Numbered from the stretch's first letter, positions 16,212-26,008 are shown. The stretch: DNA of 64,000 nt from UBA1672 sp050633285 (GCA_050633285.1 JBOEGG010000002.1:248001-312000); one strand, 5' to 3'. Numbers and translations: made by a program. Notes: a model not told the origin generated them from the letters alone.

Positions 16212-17360
16212 TTATTTGACAAAAAATGCAATTATTTTTGGATTTTTAGTATCATGCGCAAGCTCAAGAAGTGTCTTTCCACTCTGTGTTCTTTGGGTCT
16301 TATCTGCGCCATGGCTGAGTAAAATTTGTACCATATCCGGCGATCCTGACTTGATGGCGGCCTGTAATGGGAACATGTTCTTGCTGCCCTTTGGGGCACT
16401 GCTATTCTGGACAAGGAAACTGCGATCTAGATAAGCACCATGCTGTATCATGAGCTCTGTTATCTCTGTATTTCCCATGGCAATGCCACCAATAAAGGGC
16501 GTCATGCCAAATGCATTTGGAAGGTTTACATCCGCACCTGACGTTATAAGAACCTTTGCTGCCTTTTCTTGGTTCGCACCCATGGCGTAAATCAATGCGA
16601 TATCATAATAACCATTAAAGCCATCCGGATCTGCGCCATTATCAAGAAGGAATTGTATCATTTCAATATCACCTTTCTCTGCTGCGCTGGCTAAGGGCTG
16701 GCAACGATGGTGGAAGTCACAAATTGGTGAAAGATTGCCTCCGTCTTTAATCGCAACTTTTGCAGCCTCGAAGTCTCTTTCCTTGAGCGCAGAAAAAAGT
16801 TGATCCTGAAGTTCTTTCTTATCTACACCAATAGATAAAAAGCGTTTGATATCACGAGGCTTGTATTGCACACATTTCAGGCATGGCTTCGATGTTAATT
16901 CAATTTTATGATGCCTCTTTCCCTGCGGCTTTGCATATGGTTTTGCATTATATAGAAATGCCGATACGTAGAAATTTTGTCCGTCAGTTGCATATTGATA
17001 AAACCGCCAATCATCACCATCTTTGGGATCCCTTGGAAGAGGTATGGTACGTTTCAACACTGTACTCAATTCTTGCTCTAATAATTGAGGCGTAAAATGC
17101 GACAAAATTTTCTTGGGAGGGGCTTGTGAAATAAGAGTTGATAAAATGTCTTTCTGCGGTTCGGAAACCAAAGGGTAATGGTGCTTTATCGCATAATATT
17201 CCTCAATAAGGTCTGCGATAGCGAGAATGTCATGCGTGCGTTGTTCGTCATGTTTTATTTGTTTTGCATCATTCCCCCAAAACGCAAATGCCGAAGTAGA
17301 GAATACACATAGCAGGATGAAAAACGAGAGGCTATTCAGTGCATATTTTATGATAGGCAT
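16212..17360 (-). CDS. Exported ankyrin-repeat protein
   Basis: 382 residues. A signal peptide (hydrophobic core at about 8-24, cleavage after AFA near 27) sends it to the periplasm or envelope. Residues 30-180 form a helical domain with a YYAIKHHYPLV element and a Cys-x-x-Cys pair (PCLKC near 158-162). The C-terminal half holds about five ankyrin repeats, recognisable by the G-D-x-E-M-I-Q-x-L-L-x-x-G-A-D pattern near 233-247 and its later copies. Ankyrin repeats bind proteins; the partner is unknown. It is the last gene of the yejB/EamA/yejE/M20 run, four bases after the peptidase. Confidence 0.75.
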   Translation of the reverse strand: MPIIKYALNSLSFFILLCVFSTSAFAFWGNDAKQIKHDEQRTHDILAIADLIEEYYAIKHHYPLVSEPQKDILSTLISQAPPKKILSHFTPQLLEQELSTVLKRTIPLPRDPKDGDDWRFYQYATDGQNFYVSAFLYNAKPYAKPQGKRHHKIELTSKPCLKCVQYKPRDIKRFLSIGVDKKELQDQLFSALKERDFEAAKVAIKDGGNLSPICDFHHRCQPLASAAEKGDIEMIQFLLDNGADPDGFNGYYDIALIYAMGANQEKAAKVLITSGADVNLPNAFGMTPFIGGIAMGNTEITELMIQHGAYLDRSFLVQNSSAPKGSKNMFPLQAAIKSGSPDMVQILLSHGADKTQRTQSGKTLLELAHDTKNPKIIAFFVK

Positions 17361-17363
17361 ATC

Positions 17364-18569
17364 TTATTCCTTTTCGCTTTGAGGGGGGAGTAGGTGTTCA
17401 ACCAATCGTACCCAATATTCAATTCCAATAGGAATTAAGTCATCATTAAAGTCGTACCCCGCGTTATGAAGCCCCTGATTACAGGGGGAGGTCGGGTCGT
17501 TGGGAATTGCTTGTCCCATTTTGACATATGCGCCCGGTATATGTTGTAAAAACGCACCGAAATCTTCACCGCCCATAGATGCTTTACCATCGGTAATTAC
17601 ATTATCATCACCAACCTGCGCACGTGCAATGTCGGCACAAATTTTGGCATGTTCAATGTCATTAATTGTCGGCTCTATCATTGATGTGTATGTGCAAAGT
17701 GCTTTTGCACCGTAATTCTCTGCAATGTCAGATGATATCTTTTTAATGCGTTGTTCTATTTTTGCCTTCAATGAAGTGCAATAGGTGCGCACCGTTCCAT
17801 TAAAGGTCACATGAGACGGTATGACATTGAATGCACCGGTTCCTCCATTGATGTTTGTGATGCTCAGAACCGCGGGATCAAAGGGGTCTGTCTCACGGCT
17901 AATGATTGTTTGAAGTGCGGTGATGATTTGTGATGCAATAATGATTGGGTCAATGAGCGTATGTGGCTTTGATGCGTGACCACCTTTACCCTCGATTTTA
18001 ACTTCGAAAAAATCAACACTTGCCATACTCGGGCCCATATTGATTTCAAACTGGCCAAGCGGACTATAGGGCCAGTTATGCATGGCATAGATGGCATCAC
18101 ATGGGAAACGGTCAAATAAACCGTCTTTCATCATCGCCTTTGCCCCCTCACCGGATTCTTCGGCAGGTTGAAAAATCAGATATACGCGTCCCTGAAAGGA
18201 ACGGTTCTCGGAGAGGGATTTCGCAGTGCCCAGTAACACCGCACTATGCCCGTCATGCCCGCATCCATGCATCTTGCCATATGTTTTTGAAACCCACTCC
18301 TTATTTGGTTCTTCAATAATATCAAGAGCGTCCATATCCGCACGTAAGGCGATTGCTTTATCAGATGCACCGCATTCCCCTTCAATCGTCGCGACGATAC
18401 CGGTTTTTCCTATGCCACGTTCATACGTTATACCCCATTCATCAAGCTTCGCGGCGATTAAATCACTGGCAAAGCTCTCCTCGAAAGACGTCTGCGGGTT
18501 CTCATGCATTGCTCTACGATGGGCAGAAATTTCATCTTTTAGGGCATGAATAGAATTTCGGATGTGCAT
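17364..18569 (-). CDS. M20-family metal-dependent amidohydrolase
   Basis: 401 residues of the M20D amidohydrolase/hippuricase type, hydrolysing N-acyl amino acids or small peptides. Landmarks: HRRAMHENPQTSFEE near 17-31, RADMDALDI near 78-86, the metal-binding GCGHDGHSAVLLGTA near 105-119, and EESGEGAKAMM near 140-150 carrying the general-base Glu. It is three bases from yejE in a peptide-import operon, which suggests use on imported peptides or N-acyl amino acids. It could also deacetylate an arginine or diaminopimelate intermediate; sequence alone does not decide. Cytoplasmic, with no signal peptide. Confidence 0.82.
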   Translation of the reverse strand: MHIRNSIHALKDEISAHRRAMHENPQTSFEESFASDLIAAKLDEWGITYERGIGKTGIVATIEGECGASDKAIALRADMDALDIIEEPNKEWVSKTYGKMHGCGHDGHSAVLLGTAKSLSENRSFQGRVYLIFQPAEESGEGAKAMMKDGLFDRFPCDAIYAMHNWPYSPLGQFEINMGPSMASVDFFEVKIEGKGGHASKPHTLIDPIIIASQIITALQTIISRETDPFDPAVLSITNINGGTGAFNVIPSHVTFNGTVRTYCTSLKAKIEQRIKKISSDIAENYGAKALCTYTSMIEPTINDIEHAKICADIARAQVGDDNVITDGKASMGGEDFGAFLQHIPGAYVKMGQAIPNDPTSPCNQGLHNAGYDFNDDLIPIGIEYWVRLVEHLLPPQSEKE

Positions 18570-18572
18570 ATC

Positions 18573-19610
18573 TTACATACTCGTTTTTCGTGGGTCAAAG
18601 GCGTCACGTACGGCCTCTCCGATGAATGTTAAAAGAGTAAGCATAATCGCTAAAGAGAAAAAAGCGCAAATACCAAGCCAAGGCGCATATAGATTATTCT
18701 TCCCTTGTGCCAACATTTCACCCAAAGACGGGCTGCCCGGCGGCATACCAAGCCCAAGGAAATCAAGAGCCGTAAGAGATGTAATCGAAGCGGTCAGGAT
18801 AAAGGGCATATAGGTGATTGTTGCCACCATGGCATTGGGCAAGACATGACGCCACATGATAACCGGGTTCGAAATACCAAGCGCACGTGCCGCACGAACA
18901 TAATCAAAATTACGTGCGCGTAAAAACTCGGCGCGTACAAGGTCAACCAGTGTGATCCATGAAAATAAAAGTAGGATCAGTAATAATGTCCAAAAACCCG
19001 GCGTAAACATACTGGAGAAAATAATAAGAATATAAAGAGATGGCAGGCTTCCCCATACTTCGATGGTACGTTGCATTAATAAATCTACCCGACCGCCATA
19101 ATACCCCTGTATAGCACCGGATGTAATGCCAATGATTGAGCTTACAAACGTTAGGATAAGCCCAAATAATACAGATAAACGAAATCCATAAATAATACGC
19201 GCAGCAACATCACGCCCCTGATCGTCAGTTCCAAATATGTTTTCCGAACTAGGCGGTGTAGGGGCGGGTTTGTCTAGATTATAATTGATTGTGTCATAGG
19301 AGTAACGAATAGGCGGCCATATTATCCATCCTTCCATCCCGTCTGTTCCTAAGATTAACTCTTGTACGAATTCATCGCGATAATCGGCCTCTGTCTCAAA
19401 ATCACCACCAAATGTTGTTTCGGCATAATTTTTGAGCACAGGGAAATAAATCTCTCCCTTATACTGCATAAGAAGGGGTTTATCATTTGCGATAAATTCT
19501 GCAGATAATCCAATTATAAACAGGAATAGGAATATCCATAAGCTCCAGAAACCGCGTTTATTGGCGCGGAATTGTTTGAGGCGGCGCTGCGTTAAGGGAG
19601 ATGTCTTCAT
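18573..19610 (-). CDS. yejE: Peptide ABC importer permease YejE
   Basis: Inner-membrane permease of the Yej importer. 345 residues with an N-terminal span near 22-41, then a long periplasmic segment with YKGEIYFPVLKNYAETTFGG and RYSYDTINYN, typical of YejE, then five further spans. The cytoplasmic EAA-type coupling loop is at about 245-260 (ARALGISNPVIMWRHVLPNA). It overlaps the upstream EamA gene by four bases, indicating coupled translation. Confidence 0.92.
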   Translation of the reverse strand: MKTSPLTQRRLKQFRANKRGFWSLWIFLFLFIIGLSAEFIANDKPLLMQYKGEIYFPVLKNYAETTFGGDFETEADYRDEFVQELILGTDGMEGWIIWPPIRYSYDTINYNLDKPAPTPPSSENIFGTDDQGRDVAARIIYGFRLSVLFGLILTFVSSIIGITSGAIQGYYGGRVDLLMQRTIEVWGSLPSLYILIIFSSMFTPGFWTLLLILLLFSWITLVDLVRAEFLRARNFDYVRAARALGISNPVIMWRHVLPNAMVATITYMPFILTASITSLTALDFLGLGMPPGSPSLGEMLAQGKNNLYAPWLGICAFFSLAIMLTLLTFIGEAVRDAFDPRKTSM

Positions 19611-20506
19611 GAGGGGGTAATACTCCTATAGCGCTTATAAATAGAATTGATGTGCTCCGCGGAGGCAATAAAAGTACCAATAACGATGATACATACGGAA
19701 AGCATCAAGTTTGATGTCATGACAGGGTATCCAAATGTTACCAGCAAAAAGGTTGAGGAGATCGGCGTAAAATAGGATAAAACGCTAAGCAATTGAATAT
19801 CTCCATAAGACATCGCAATATTCCACGAAAAATAACCTGCTCCGAAGATTATCCCTAGTGCCAATGCTGCGATAAGAGGTGTTTGACTGATGATCCATGC
19901 ATCTTCGAAACAAAGGTGAAGAACCATGAAGATTACAGCATTATATAAAAATGCAACAGGAACGGCATTGCTGGCATTATGTTTGAGGAAACGCACAAGG
20001 ACAGAATAACCACCCCATGTGAGAGCCGCAAGCAATGCAAGAATATGCCCCAGCTCTATTGTACGATCGCTGAAGCTGAAATCTGTACCAATGCGCAAAA
20101 CACACACGCCGATAAAGCAAATAAGTGCGCCAATAATGGTATGCGGTTTTAGTGTATGTTCAGGCAATAATGCAGAAAAAAGAAGGATAAAAGTAGGCCA
20201 TAAATAATTGATAATATTGGCTTCTTCTATGGGGGCATTTTTGAATGCAAAATAATAAAAAACATCATAAAGCCCGATACCAATCATCGGAACAAGCAAT
20301 GCCATGAGAGGGACTTTGAATTTATCGCGTAACTTATGAGGTGACTGGATTGTCCATATAACAACAAATAAAAATCCACCAAGAAACGAGGCTATGCTAA
20401 TAAGCAAAAAGGTTGGTATCGGCTCTGCATAACTAAAAAAGAGCGCAGAACATGACCAAAGAATAAGTGCAATAATACCAATAATATTTCCCTTTGCCTG
20501 AGACAT
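19607..20506 (-). CDS. EamA/DMT-superfamily permease
   Basis: 299 residues with ten membrane spans arranged as two five-helix EamA repeats, e.g. an early NIIGIIALILWS helix, an NIINYLWPTFILLFS segment near 98-112 and an SVLSYFTPISSTFLL segment near 240. DMT permeases export or exchange amino acids and metabolites; the substrate cannot be read from sequence. It is inserted between yejB (three-base gap) and yejE (four-base overlap), so it is translated as part of the importer operon. It may export products of peptide breakdown. Confidence 0.8.
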   Translation of the reverse strand: MSQAKGNIIGIIALILWSCSALFFSYAEPIPTFLLISIASFLGGFLFVVIWTIQSPHKLRDKFKVPLMALLVPMIGIGLYDVFYYFAFKNAPIEEANIINYLWPTFILLFSALLPEHTLKPHTIIGALICFIGVCVLRIGTDFSFSDRTIELGHILALLAALTWGGYSVLVRFLKHNASNAVPVAFLYNAVIFMVLHLCFEDAWIISQTPLIAALALGIIFGAGYFSWNIAMSYGDIQLLSVLSYFTPISSTFLLVTFGYPVMTSNLMLSVCIIVIGTFIASAEHINSIYKRYRSITPS

Positions 20507-20509
20507 CGC

Positions 20510-21613
20510 CTATGCCCCTCTATTGTCAAAGTCGATCCGCGGATCAACCCAGACATAAACAAGGTCACGTATTAAATGCATAATAAGCCCCATGAGAGAG
20601 GATATGTATAGAGTACCTAAAACCACGGGATAGTCGCGGTTTATAATACTGGTATAGCCAAGCAAGCCAAGCCCATCTAAGGAAAATATAACCTCAATCA
20701 AAAGAGAACCGGTGAAAAATATGGATACAAATAGAGCAGGGAAACCCGCAATTATAATCAACATGGCATTACGGAATACATGACCGTATAAAACCTGATT
20801 TTCTGATAACCCTTTAGATCGAGCCGTTAACACATACTGCTTTCCAATCTCATCCATAAATGAATTTTTAGTAAGCATCGTGATAGAGGCAAAGCCACTA
20901 ATAATCATGGCCGCCGTTGGTAATACCATATGCCATGCATAATCCGCTATTTGTTGAAGAACAGTCATGTCTTCCCAGCCATCAGAAGTAAGGCCACGTA
21001 ACGGAAAGATGTCCCAATATCGTCCACCTGCAAACAACACAATTAATAGAATGGCAAATAAGAAAGAGGGTATAGCGTAACCAATGAAAATAATGGCACT
21101 TGTCCAGATATCAAAAGCTTCCCCATCTTTGACGGCCTTTTTGATACCAAGCGGAATAGAGATTAAGTAAATGATAAGCGTAGACCATAGTCCAAGGGAT
21201 ATGGATACGGGCATCTTCTCTAATATTAATTCAATAACCCCGACATCACGGTAATAGCTTGTCCCAAGCTCAAAACGTATATAATCCCATACCATTGTTC
21301 CAAAACGTACATGTGCAGGTTTATCAAAACCATACATGGCTTCTAATTCTGCAATAAACTCAGGGTCTAATCCTTGAGAACCCTTATAGGTACCATTTTG
21401 TCCTGCACTACCTGTTGTTGAGCTAGAGCCACCTAAATCACCGCCACCACCAGAGACACGTTGTGTTGCGGATGTATCATGCCCCTGTAACTGGGCAATC
21501 ATCTTTTCAACGGGGCCGCCCGGAACAAATTGTACGATAATAAAGCTGATCAGCATAATGCCGAGCAGGGTAGGGATCATCAATAAGAGACGTTTAAGAA
21601 TATACGCTGTCAT
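20510..21613 (-). CDS. yejB: Peptide ABC importer permease YejB
   Basis: 367 residues. The N-terminus AYILKRLLLMIPTLLGIMLI is the standard first helix of the DppB/YejB permeases, followed by FVPGGPVE. A Gly/Ser/Thr-rich spacer near 50-75 and a LDPEFIAELEAMYGFDKP segment are typical of YejB. The coupling loop is TARSKGLSENQVLYGHVFRNA near 265-285. It heads a run yejB/EamA/yejE/M20/ankyrin and is preceded by a terminator belonging to the TPR gene, so a promoter is expected at about 21620-21660. Confidence 0.92.
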   Translation of the reverse strand: MTAYILKRLLLMIPTLLGIMLISFIIVQFVPGGPVEKMIAQLQGHDTSATQRVSGGGGDLGGSSSTTGSAGQNGTYKGSQGLDPEFIAELEAMYGFDKPAHVRFGTMVWDYIRFELGTSYYRDVGVIELILEKMPVSISLGLWSTLIIYLISIPLGIKKAVKDGEAFDIWTSAIIFIGYAIPSFLFAILLIVLFAGGRYWDIFPLRGLTSDGWEDMTVLQQIADYAWHMVLPTAAMIISGFASITMLTKNSFMDEIGKQYVLTARSKGLSENQVLYGHVFRNAMLIIIAGFPALFVSIFFTGSLLIEVIFSLDGLGLLGYTSIINRDYPVVLGTLYISSLMGLIMHLIRDLVYVWVDPRIDFDNRGA

Positions 21614-21655
21614 AGCTCAGTATGATAGGTATCCCCCGCGCATAAGTCCACGCAC

Positions 21656-21683
21656 AAAAAAGGGCGTAAGAAAGTTTTACGCC
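21656..21683 (-). terminator. Intrinsic terminator of the TPR gene
   Basis: Minus-strand stem GGCGTAA / TTACGCC (21663-21669, 21677-21683) with a seven-base loop, followed by C and six T (21656-21661). It lies about 30 bases past the TPR stop, and it separates that gene from yejB. Confidence 0.82.
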
Positions 21684-21709
21684 GCTTTTTACAAATATTC
21701 AGATCATGA

Positions 21710-22438
21710 TTAATGAAGTAGCTCTGAGCCGATATTGCTGTGCTTATTAAATTCATCAAACGCGGATGGCGTTTCAAGCTCAACAAACTTTGCCCCCATG
21801 TCGTGAAGCAATTGCGCTTCTTGTTGCTCAAGAGCTTCCAAACGTTGTTTCGCTGACGCGTTATAGGCTTGCATTAATGTTTGGTTGTGCAATTCATCAC
21901 GGTAAAGAAGTTTGGCAATATACGCCTTGTTACTAAGAACGGTAAGGTTCTCAGGATCAATGCGTAAGGCTTTATCAACTGTGCGTAATGCTTCTTCCTC
22001 ACGATTAAGGTTCGCTAGGGCAAATCCTTTGTTGATTAATGCATTTACATCTTCCGGATCACTGGCAAGGCGTTTATCTTCACGTGCCAGAAGTTTCTCA
22101 TACTCACTTTGCAAATGCTGTAAGAAGGCTTTTTGGAAGATTGCTTTTTCATCATCGGGGTTTTCAGATAAACGTTGTTCCAATAGGACATCAGCTTCTT
22201 TATAAAAACCATCAACGATCATGATATCTACTTCATCATCGCTGTTCGCAGGGTCATATCCGGCACCTGTATCTGGGCTCATAAAGTAATTACAATCTTT
22301 ACGCCCCATGAAAGTCATAAGGTCATATGCAAGGCGTGCTCGCATAGAACCGTCATCAACAGGTACATGGTTTAGTGGGTGTGAATACTTGAACTTTGAA
22401 GTATTCGAACTACTGACGTAGATTTCCTCTGGTAACAT
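21710..22438 (-). CDS. TPR-repeat protein
   Basis: 242 residues, no signal peptide. A 60-residue N-terminal region with KYSHPLNHVPVDDGSMRARL precedes helical repeats. One clear TPR unit is at about 130-163 (DVNALINKGFALANLNREEEALRTVDKAL with RIDPENL after it), flanked by two weaker copies. TPRs scaffold protein complexes; the partner is unknown. The C-terminus (about 195-230) is Gln/Glu-rich and could be coiled coil. Monocistronic, with its own terminator. The gene sits between the yejB run and the kdsB/phosphatase run. Confidence 0.65.
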   Translation of the reverse strand: MLPEEIYVSSSNTSKFKYSHPLNHVPVDDGSMRARLAYDLMTFMGRKDCNYFMSPDTGAGYDPANSDDEVDIMIVDGFYKEADVLLEQRLSENPDDEKAIFQKAFLQHLQSEYEKLLAREDKRLASDPEDVNALINKGFALANLNREEEALRTVDKALRIDPENLTVLSNKAYIAKLLYRDELHNQTLMQAYNASAKQRLEALEQQEAQLLHDMGAKFVELETPSAFDEFNKHSNIGSELLH

Positions 22439-22557
22439 GCGCTTTAACCCTCAAATTTTTATTTTATTTATTTACTGGTGCTTTTATTTTTTTATCACCT
22501 TTAGAGAGATAGTACCGCTTTTGGTTGGTTAGATGCAAAGGAATTTTTTATTTTTTT

Positions 22558-23190
22558 CTATTTATTCAAAACGGGGCGCGTATTCCACTCCGTAACCCGC
22601 CATTCACCTTGTTTTAGGTCGATGATACCATATGCCCCGGTAGAGAGTTTTATTGTATGTTCTTGGCTGAATTTTGAGAAATTACCTGTAATGTAAGGAG
22701 CAAATCGCGCTATTCCGTTTGATGTGATGATAAGAATCGTTTGCTCTCTATTTACGCTATTCTTTAACTCTTCGGCAAAAGATACCCAGTTATGAATAAT
22801 TTCATCGGGATTGATATTCCATCCATTCGGTACAATGGCACTCTTATCCCAATTTTCTATGGCATCTTTACCAATACGTGCAATGACGGTCTCTTCCGTT
22901 TGGTTCTCATCGGGGCCGTAATCAACTTCATCAAAGATGTCAGATTGAATAAGAGGTCGGGGTGATGCCATCGCATCTAGTGCTTTTTGCGCGGTTTGCT
23001 GCGTGCGTTGTAAAGTAGAGCAATAGATTTTTGTTGGAATGATATTATGGTCTTTTAAATTTCGTCCTAAAGCGTGCCCTTGTGCAAACCCTTTTTCGAC
23101 AAGCGGTAAATCGGTATGCTTGCCGACGCGTGTTGGCGTGTCACCTGCGCCAAATGTGTTCCCATGTCGGGCAATGATAAGTCTAATCAT
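22558..23190 (-). CDS. Histidine-phosphatase-fold protein lacking the second His
   Basis: 210 residues of the phosphoglycerate-mutase/histidine-phosphatase superfamily. The phospho-acceptor motif is ARHGNT (7-12) and a second Arg is in STLQRTQQTA near 58-67. The position of the second catalytic His, usually in a S-H-G-G context, reads ITSNGIARF (155-163), so Asn replaces His at about 158. Activity may be altered or absent, or this may be a recognised subgroup. It follows kdsB by four bases and is co-transcribed with it, which suggests a sugar-phosphate or envelope-precursor role. Confidence 0.72.
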   Translation of the reverse strand: MIRLIIARHGNTFGAGDTPTRVGKHTDLPLVEKGFAQGHALGRNLKDHNIIPTKIYCSTLQRTQQTAQKALDAMASPRPLIQSDIFDEVDYGPDENQTEETVIARIGKDAIENWDKSAIVPNGWNINPDEIIHNWVSFAEELKNSVNREQTILIITSNGIARFAPYITGNFSKFSQEHTIKLSTGAYGIIDLKQGEWRVTEWNTRPVLNK

Positions 23191-23194
23191 GAGG

Positions 23195-24007
23195 TTACCC
23201 TAATGGCTCGCCATGAAGCTTTATATGTGCTTCGGCATGTTCTATGTCTTCGGGGCTGTCGATACCTGATTGGATCATGCCCTCACTAATTTCAACGGGC
23301 ACTGTTTGTATCTGAATGCCGTTCTCAAGCATACGGAGCTGCTCTAATCCTTCAAGGTTTTCATATGTACCTTGTTCCAACCGGCAAAACTGCTCCAGAA
23401 CATCACTTCTGAAGCCATATAGCCCCATATGTTGATGTACTGGTGAAGTCTTGTCTGTTTGTCGTAAGTTTTCTTCTTTACGAATGGCTGGTATAATCTG
23501 TTTGGAGAACCACAATGCACGACCTGCTTCGTTGAGTATTGCAGTTGTCCCGCTATAGGGTGTTTTCTTCTTTTTCTCGCGCAGGCGATCTAAATCATGC
23601 CAACTCAAACGATGGACGGGCGTTATGACTTCGGCGCGTGGGTTTTCCTGAAATGCATCAAAAAGCTTACGGATAACGAGGGGCGGGGTAAACGGTGCGT
23701 CTCCTTGTAGATTAACAATGAAATCCGGCCATTCACTGAGCTGCCTCAATGCGGAAAGGACACGATCAGAACCGGTCGCACAGCTTGGAGGAGTGGTGAT
23801 ACATTGCGCACCTATCTCTTCTGCATGATCGCATATGCGTTTATCCTCGGTGGTAATGAAAATGGTGACATCGTCATATGGTTCCGCTGCACGATTTGCA
23901 ACTTCGAAAACCCGTTCCAACATAGTCTTTCCATTGATAAGAGCCAAAGGTTTTCCCGGAAAGCGGGTTGATGCATATCGTGCCGGTATGGCAATTGCAA
24001 GTTTCAT
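23195..24007 (-). CDS. kdsB: 3-deoxy-manno-octulosonate cytidylyltransferase
   Basis: Activates Kdo with CTP to CMP-Kdo for lipopolysaccharide inner-core synthesis in the cytoplasm. 270 residues, family-normal. The nucleotide-binding N-terminus is IAIPARYASTRFPGKPLALI (5-24). VNLQGDAPF near 97-105 holds the metal/nucleotide Asp, and HMGLYGFR and the EGLEQLRMLENG segment near 222-233 are Kdo-enzyme landmarks. The strict family has Q-G-D-x-P, which is seen here. It lies between yejA and the histidine-phosphatase gene. Confidence 0.92.
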   Translation of the reverse strand: MKLAIAIPARYASTRFPGKPLALINGKTMLERVFEVANRAAEPYDDVTIFITTEDKRICDHAEEIGAQCITTPPSCATGSDRVLSALRQLSEWPDFIVNLQGDAPFTPPLVIRKLFDAFQENPRAEVITPVHRLSWHDLDRLREKKKKTPYSGTTAILNEAGRALWFSKQIIPAIRKEENLRQTDKTSPVHQHMGLYGFRSDVLEQFCRLEQGTYENLEGLEQLRMLENGIQIQTVPVEISEGMIQSGIDSPEDIEHAEAHIKLHGEPLG

Positions 24008-24029
24008 AATTAAAGCCTCTTAAATGAAT

Positions 24030-25931
24030 TTATTTCTGTTCTTCTGCCTCAGAAGACCACCATGTATAGGAGATAAGCGGACTAATGTCAGATAAGGTAT
24101 CTGGGCGTTTTATATTGTCCCAATGTGCAATACGCCATTTTGGATAGTGCCACATTGGAATAACATAATGGTTCCAGAGGAGAACGCGATCCATTGCCCT
24201 GACTTTTGTGACCAGATCATCACGAGATGTCGCCCCAATAATACCATCAATCATATCATCGATTACAGGGTTCTTTATGCCTATATAGTTACGAGACCCT
24301 GTAACATCTGCTTTAGCAGAACTCCAAAACTCACGTTGCTCATTCCCGGGGGAGTTTGACTGGCCAAATCCGCCAATTAAGATATCATAATCAAATGTAT
24401 TTGCGCGGTTTTGAAACTGTGCCGTATCAACAACACGAAAATTTGCCTCAACGCCCAAACGTTTTAAATTTTTAACAAAGGGCAATATCCATCGCTCATA
24501 GGCCATTGAATGATACAAAATTTCAAATTTTAATTCCTGAATGTCTCCATTATCTAATGTCTTATAACGCACATCTTTATCGTTAAGTTGCGTATAGCCT
24601 GCTTGTTCTAATAACTTTTTCGCCTGTCGTAAATTATTGCGCGCATTACCTGATCCATCAGTGTGCGGCGCTTTGTAAATTTCTGTAAAGACGCGTGCAG
24701 GTATTTTGTCTTTGACCGGGGTAAGGATTGCAAGTTCTGCTTCACTAGGAAGGGTTGCGGATGAGGCAAGCTCAGAATTGTCGTAATAGCTCTGTCCACG
24801 AACATAGTCACCATAGGCAAACTGCTTATTCGACCATTCAAAATCATAGGCATAGGCCAATGCCTCACGCACCAAAATATCTTGAAAGGCAGGGCGACGG
24901 ATATTATAGACAAGAGCTTGCATACCTGCAGGGCGTTTATGTTCAAGTTCTTCCATGATCAAACTCTGTGCTTTATCTGCGGATACGTCATATTCCTCTT
25001 GCCATGTTTTTGCTTTGTTTTCTTGCTTGATATCAAAGTCGCCGGACAGGAATGCCTCATGCGCAACATTCTCATCTAAGTAGTAATCAAAGACAATATG
25101 GTCAAAATTATACATCCCCTTAAAGAATGGCAGGTCTTTACCCCACCAATCAGGATTTCTAACAAACTCGATAGAGCGTCCGGCATCGACCTTTCCCACT
25201 TTATACGGGCCACTTCCTAATGGCGCATCTAAAGAGGTTTCGTTGAACTCTCGCCCCTCTACCGTCCAGTAATGCTTCGGTAGAACACTCATCTCCGCAA
25301 TAATAAGCGGTAGCTCGGCATTGCCTTTCACTGTAAATTTGAAAGTAACGCTTTTGGCATTGTCGCTTGTGATCTCTTCAATATCATGCCAATACGCTTT
25401 GAAAAATGGTTGTCCTTTTTCCGTTAACGTTTGAAATGTCCAAATGACATCATCAGCCGTGATCGGTGTCCCATCATGCCATTTTGCCTCTTCACGTAAG
25501 GTAAAGCGAACCCATGATTTATCATCTGCAATGGTAATATCTTTGGCAATAACGCCATACAGGGTAAAGGGTTCGTCCCATGCATTTTGCATCAGGCTTT
25601 CATAAACCAAACCACTACGAATATAGTTCATACCTGCCGCAGGAACGCCTTTTATAATGAATGGGTTAAGGGAATCAAACGTGCCAACTTCGTGCTGCTT
25701 TAACGTGCCGCCCTTTGGTGCATCCGGATTGACATACCCTAAATGTTTGAAGTCCTCCGCATATTTTGGAGAGCCGTGTAAAGACACAGCATGCGCGTTT
25801 TTGACGCTGATTTCCGGCTTTGCTTCCTGTGTTTTTTCTTGTGCAGGCGCATTCTCACTATACGCCACAGAATAGGGCAGGTTCATTGCAACTAGAGAAA
25901 ATAAAGCAGTGCGTAAGATCGTACGGCGCAT
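24030..25931 (-). CDS. yejA: Peptide ABC importer solute-binding protein YejA
   Basis: Periplasmic binding subunit of the Yej importer. 633 residues with a signal peptide (RRTILRTALFSLVAMNL core, cleavage near residue 25). The cluster-5 solute-binding fold is recognisable by FDSLNPFIIKG near 90, YESLMQNAWDEPFTLYG, REEAKWHDGTPITADDV near 155-171 and LGSGPYKVGK near 242. Most YejA proteins are 600-620 residues, so length fits. It is 22 bases before kdsB and separated from yejB by about 2.4 kb of unrelated genes. Confidence 0.92.
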   Translation of the reverse strand: MRRTILRTALFSLVAMNLPYSVAYSENAPAQEKTQEAKPEISVKNAHAVSLHGSPKYAEDFKHLGYVNPDAPKGGTLKQHEVGTFDSLNPFIIKGVPAAGMNYIRSGLVYESLMQNAWDEPFTLYGVIAKDITIADDKSWVRFTLREEAKWHDGTPITADDVIWTFQTLTEKGQPFFKAYWHDIEEITSDNAKSVTFKFTVKGNAELPLIIAEMSVLPKHYWTVEGREFNETSLDAPLGSGPYKVGKVDAGRSIEFVRNPDWWGKDLPFFKGMYNFDHIVFDYYLDENVAHEAFLSGDFDIKQENKAKTWQEEYDVSADKAQSLIMEELEHKRPAGMQALVYNIRRPAFQDILVREALAYAYDFEWSNKQFAYGDYVRGQSYYDNSELASSATLPSEAELAILTPVKDKIPARVFTEIYKAPHTDGSGNARNNLRQAKKLLEQAGYTQLNDKDVRYKTLDNGDIQELKFEILYHSMAYERWILPFVKNLKRLGVEANFRVVDTAQFQNRANTFDYDILIGGFGQSNSPGNEQREFWSSAKADVTGSRNYIGIKNPVIDDMIDGIIGATSRDDLVTKVRAMDRVLLWNHYVIPMWHYPKWRIAHWDNIKRPDTLSDISPLISYTWWSSEAEEQK

Positions 25932-26008
25932 ATGATAGTATCCTTCTTCGATATCTAAGGCCCGTATTCTATCAATCTGAAAACCAATGTCACGAATAAA
26001 AGTGGTAT

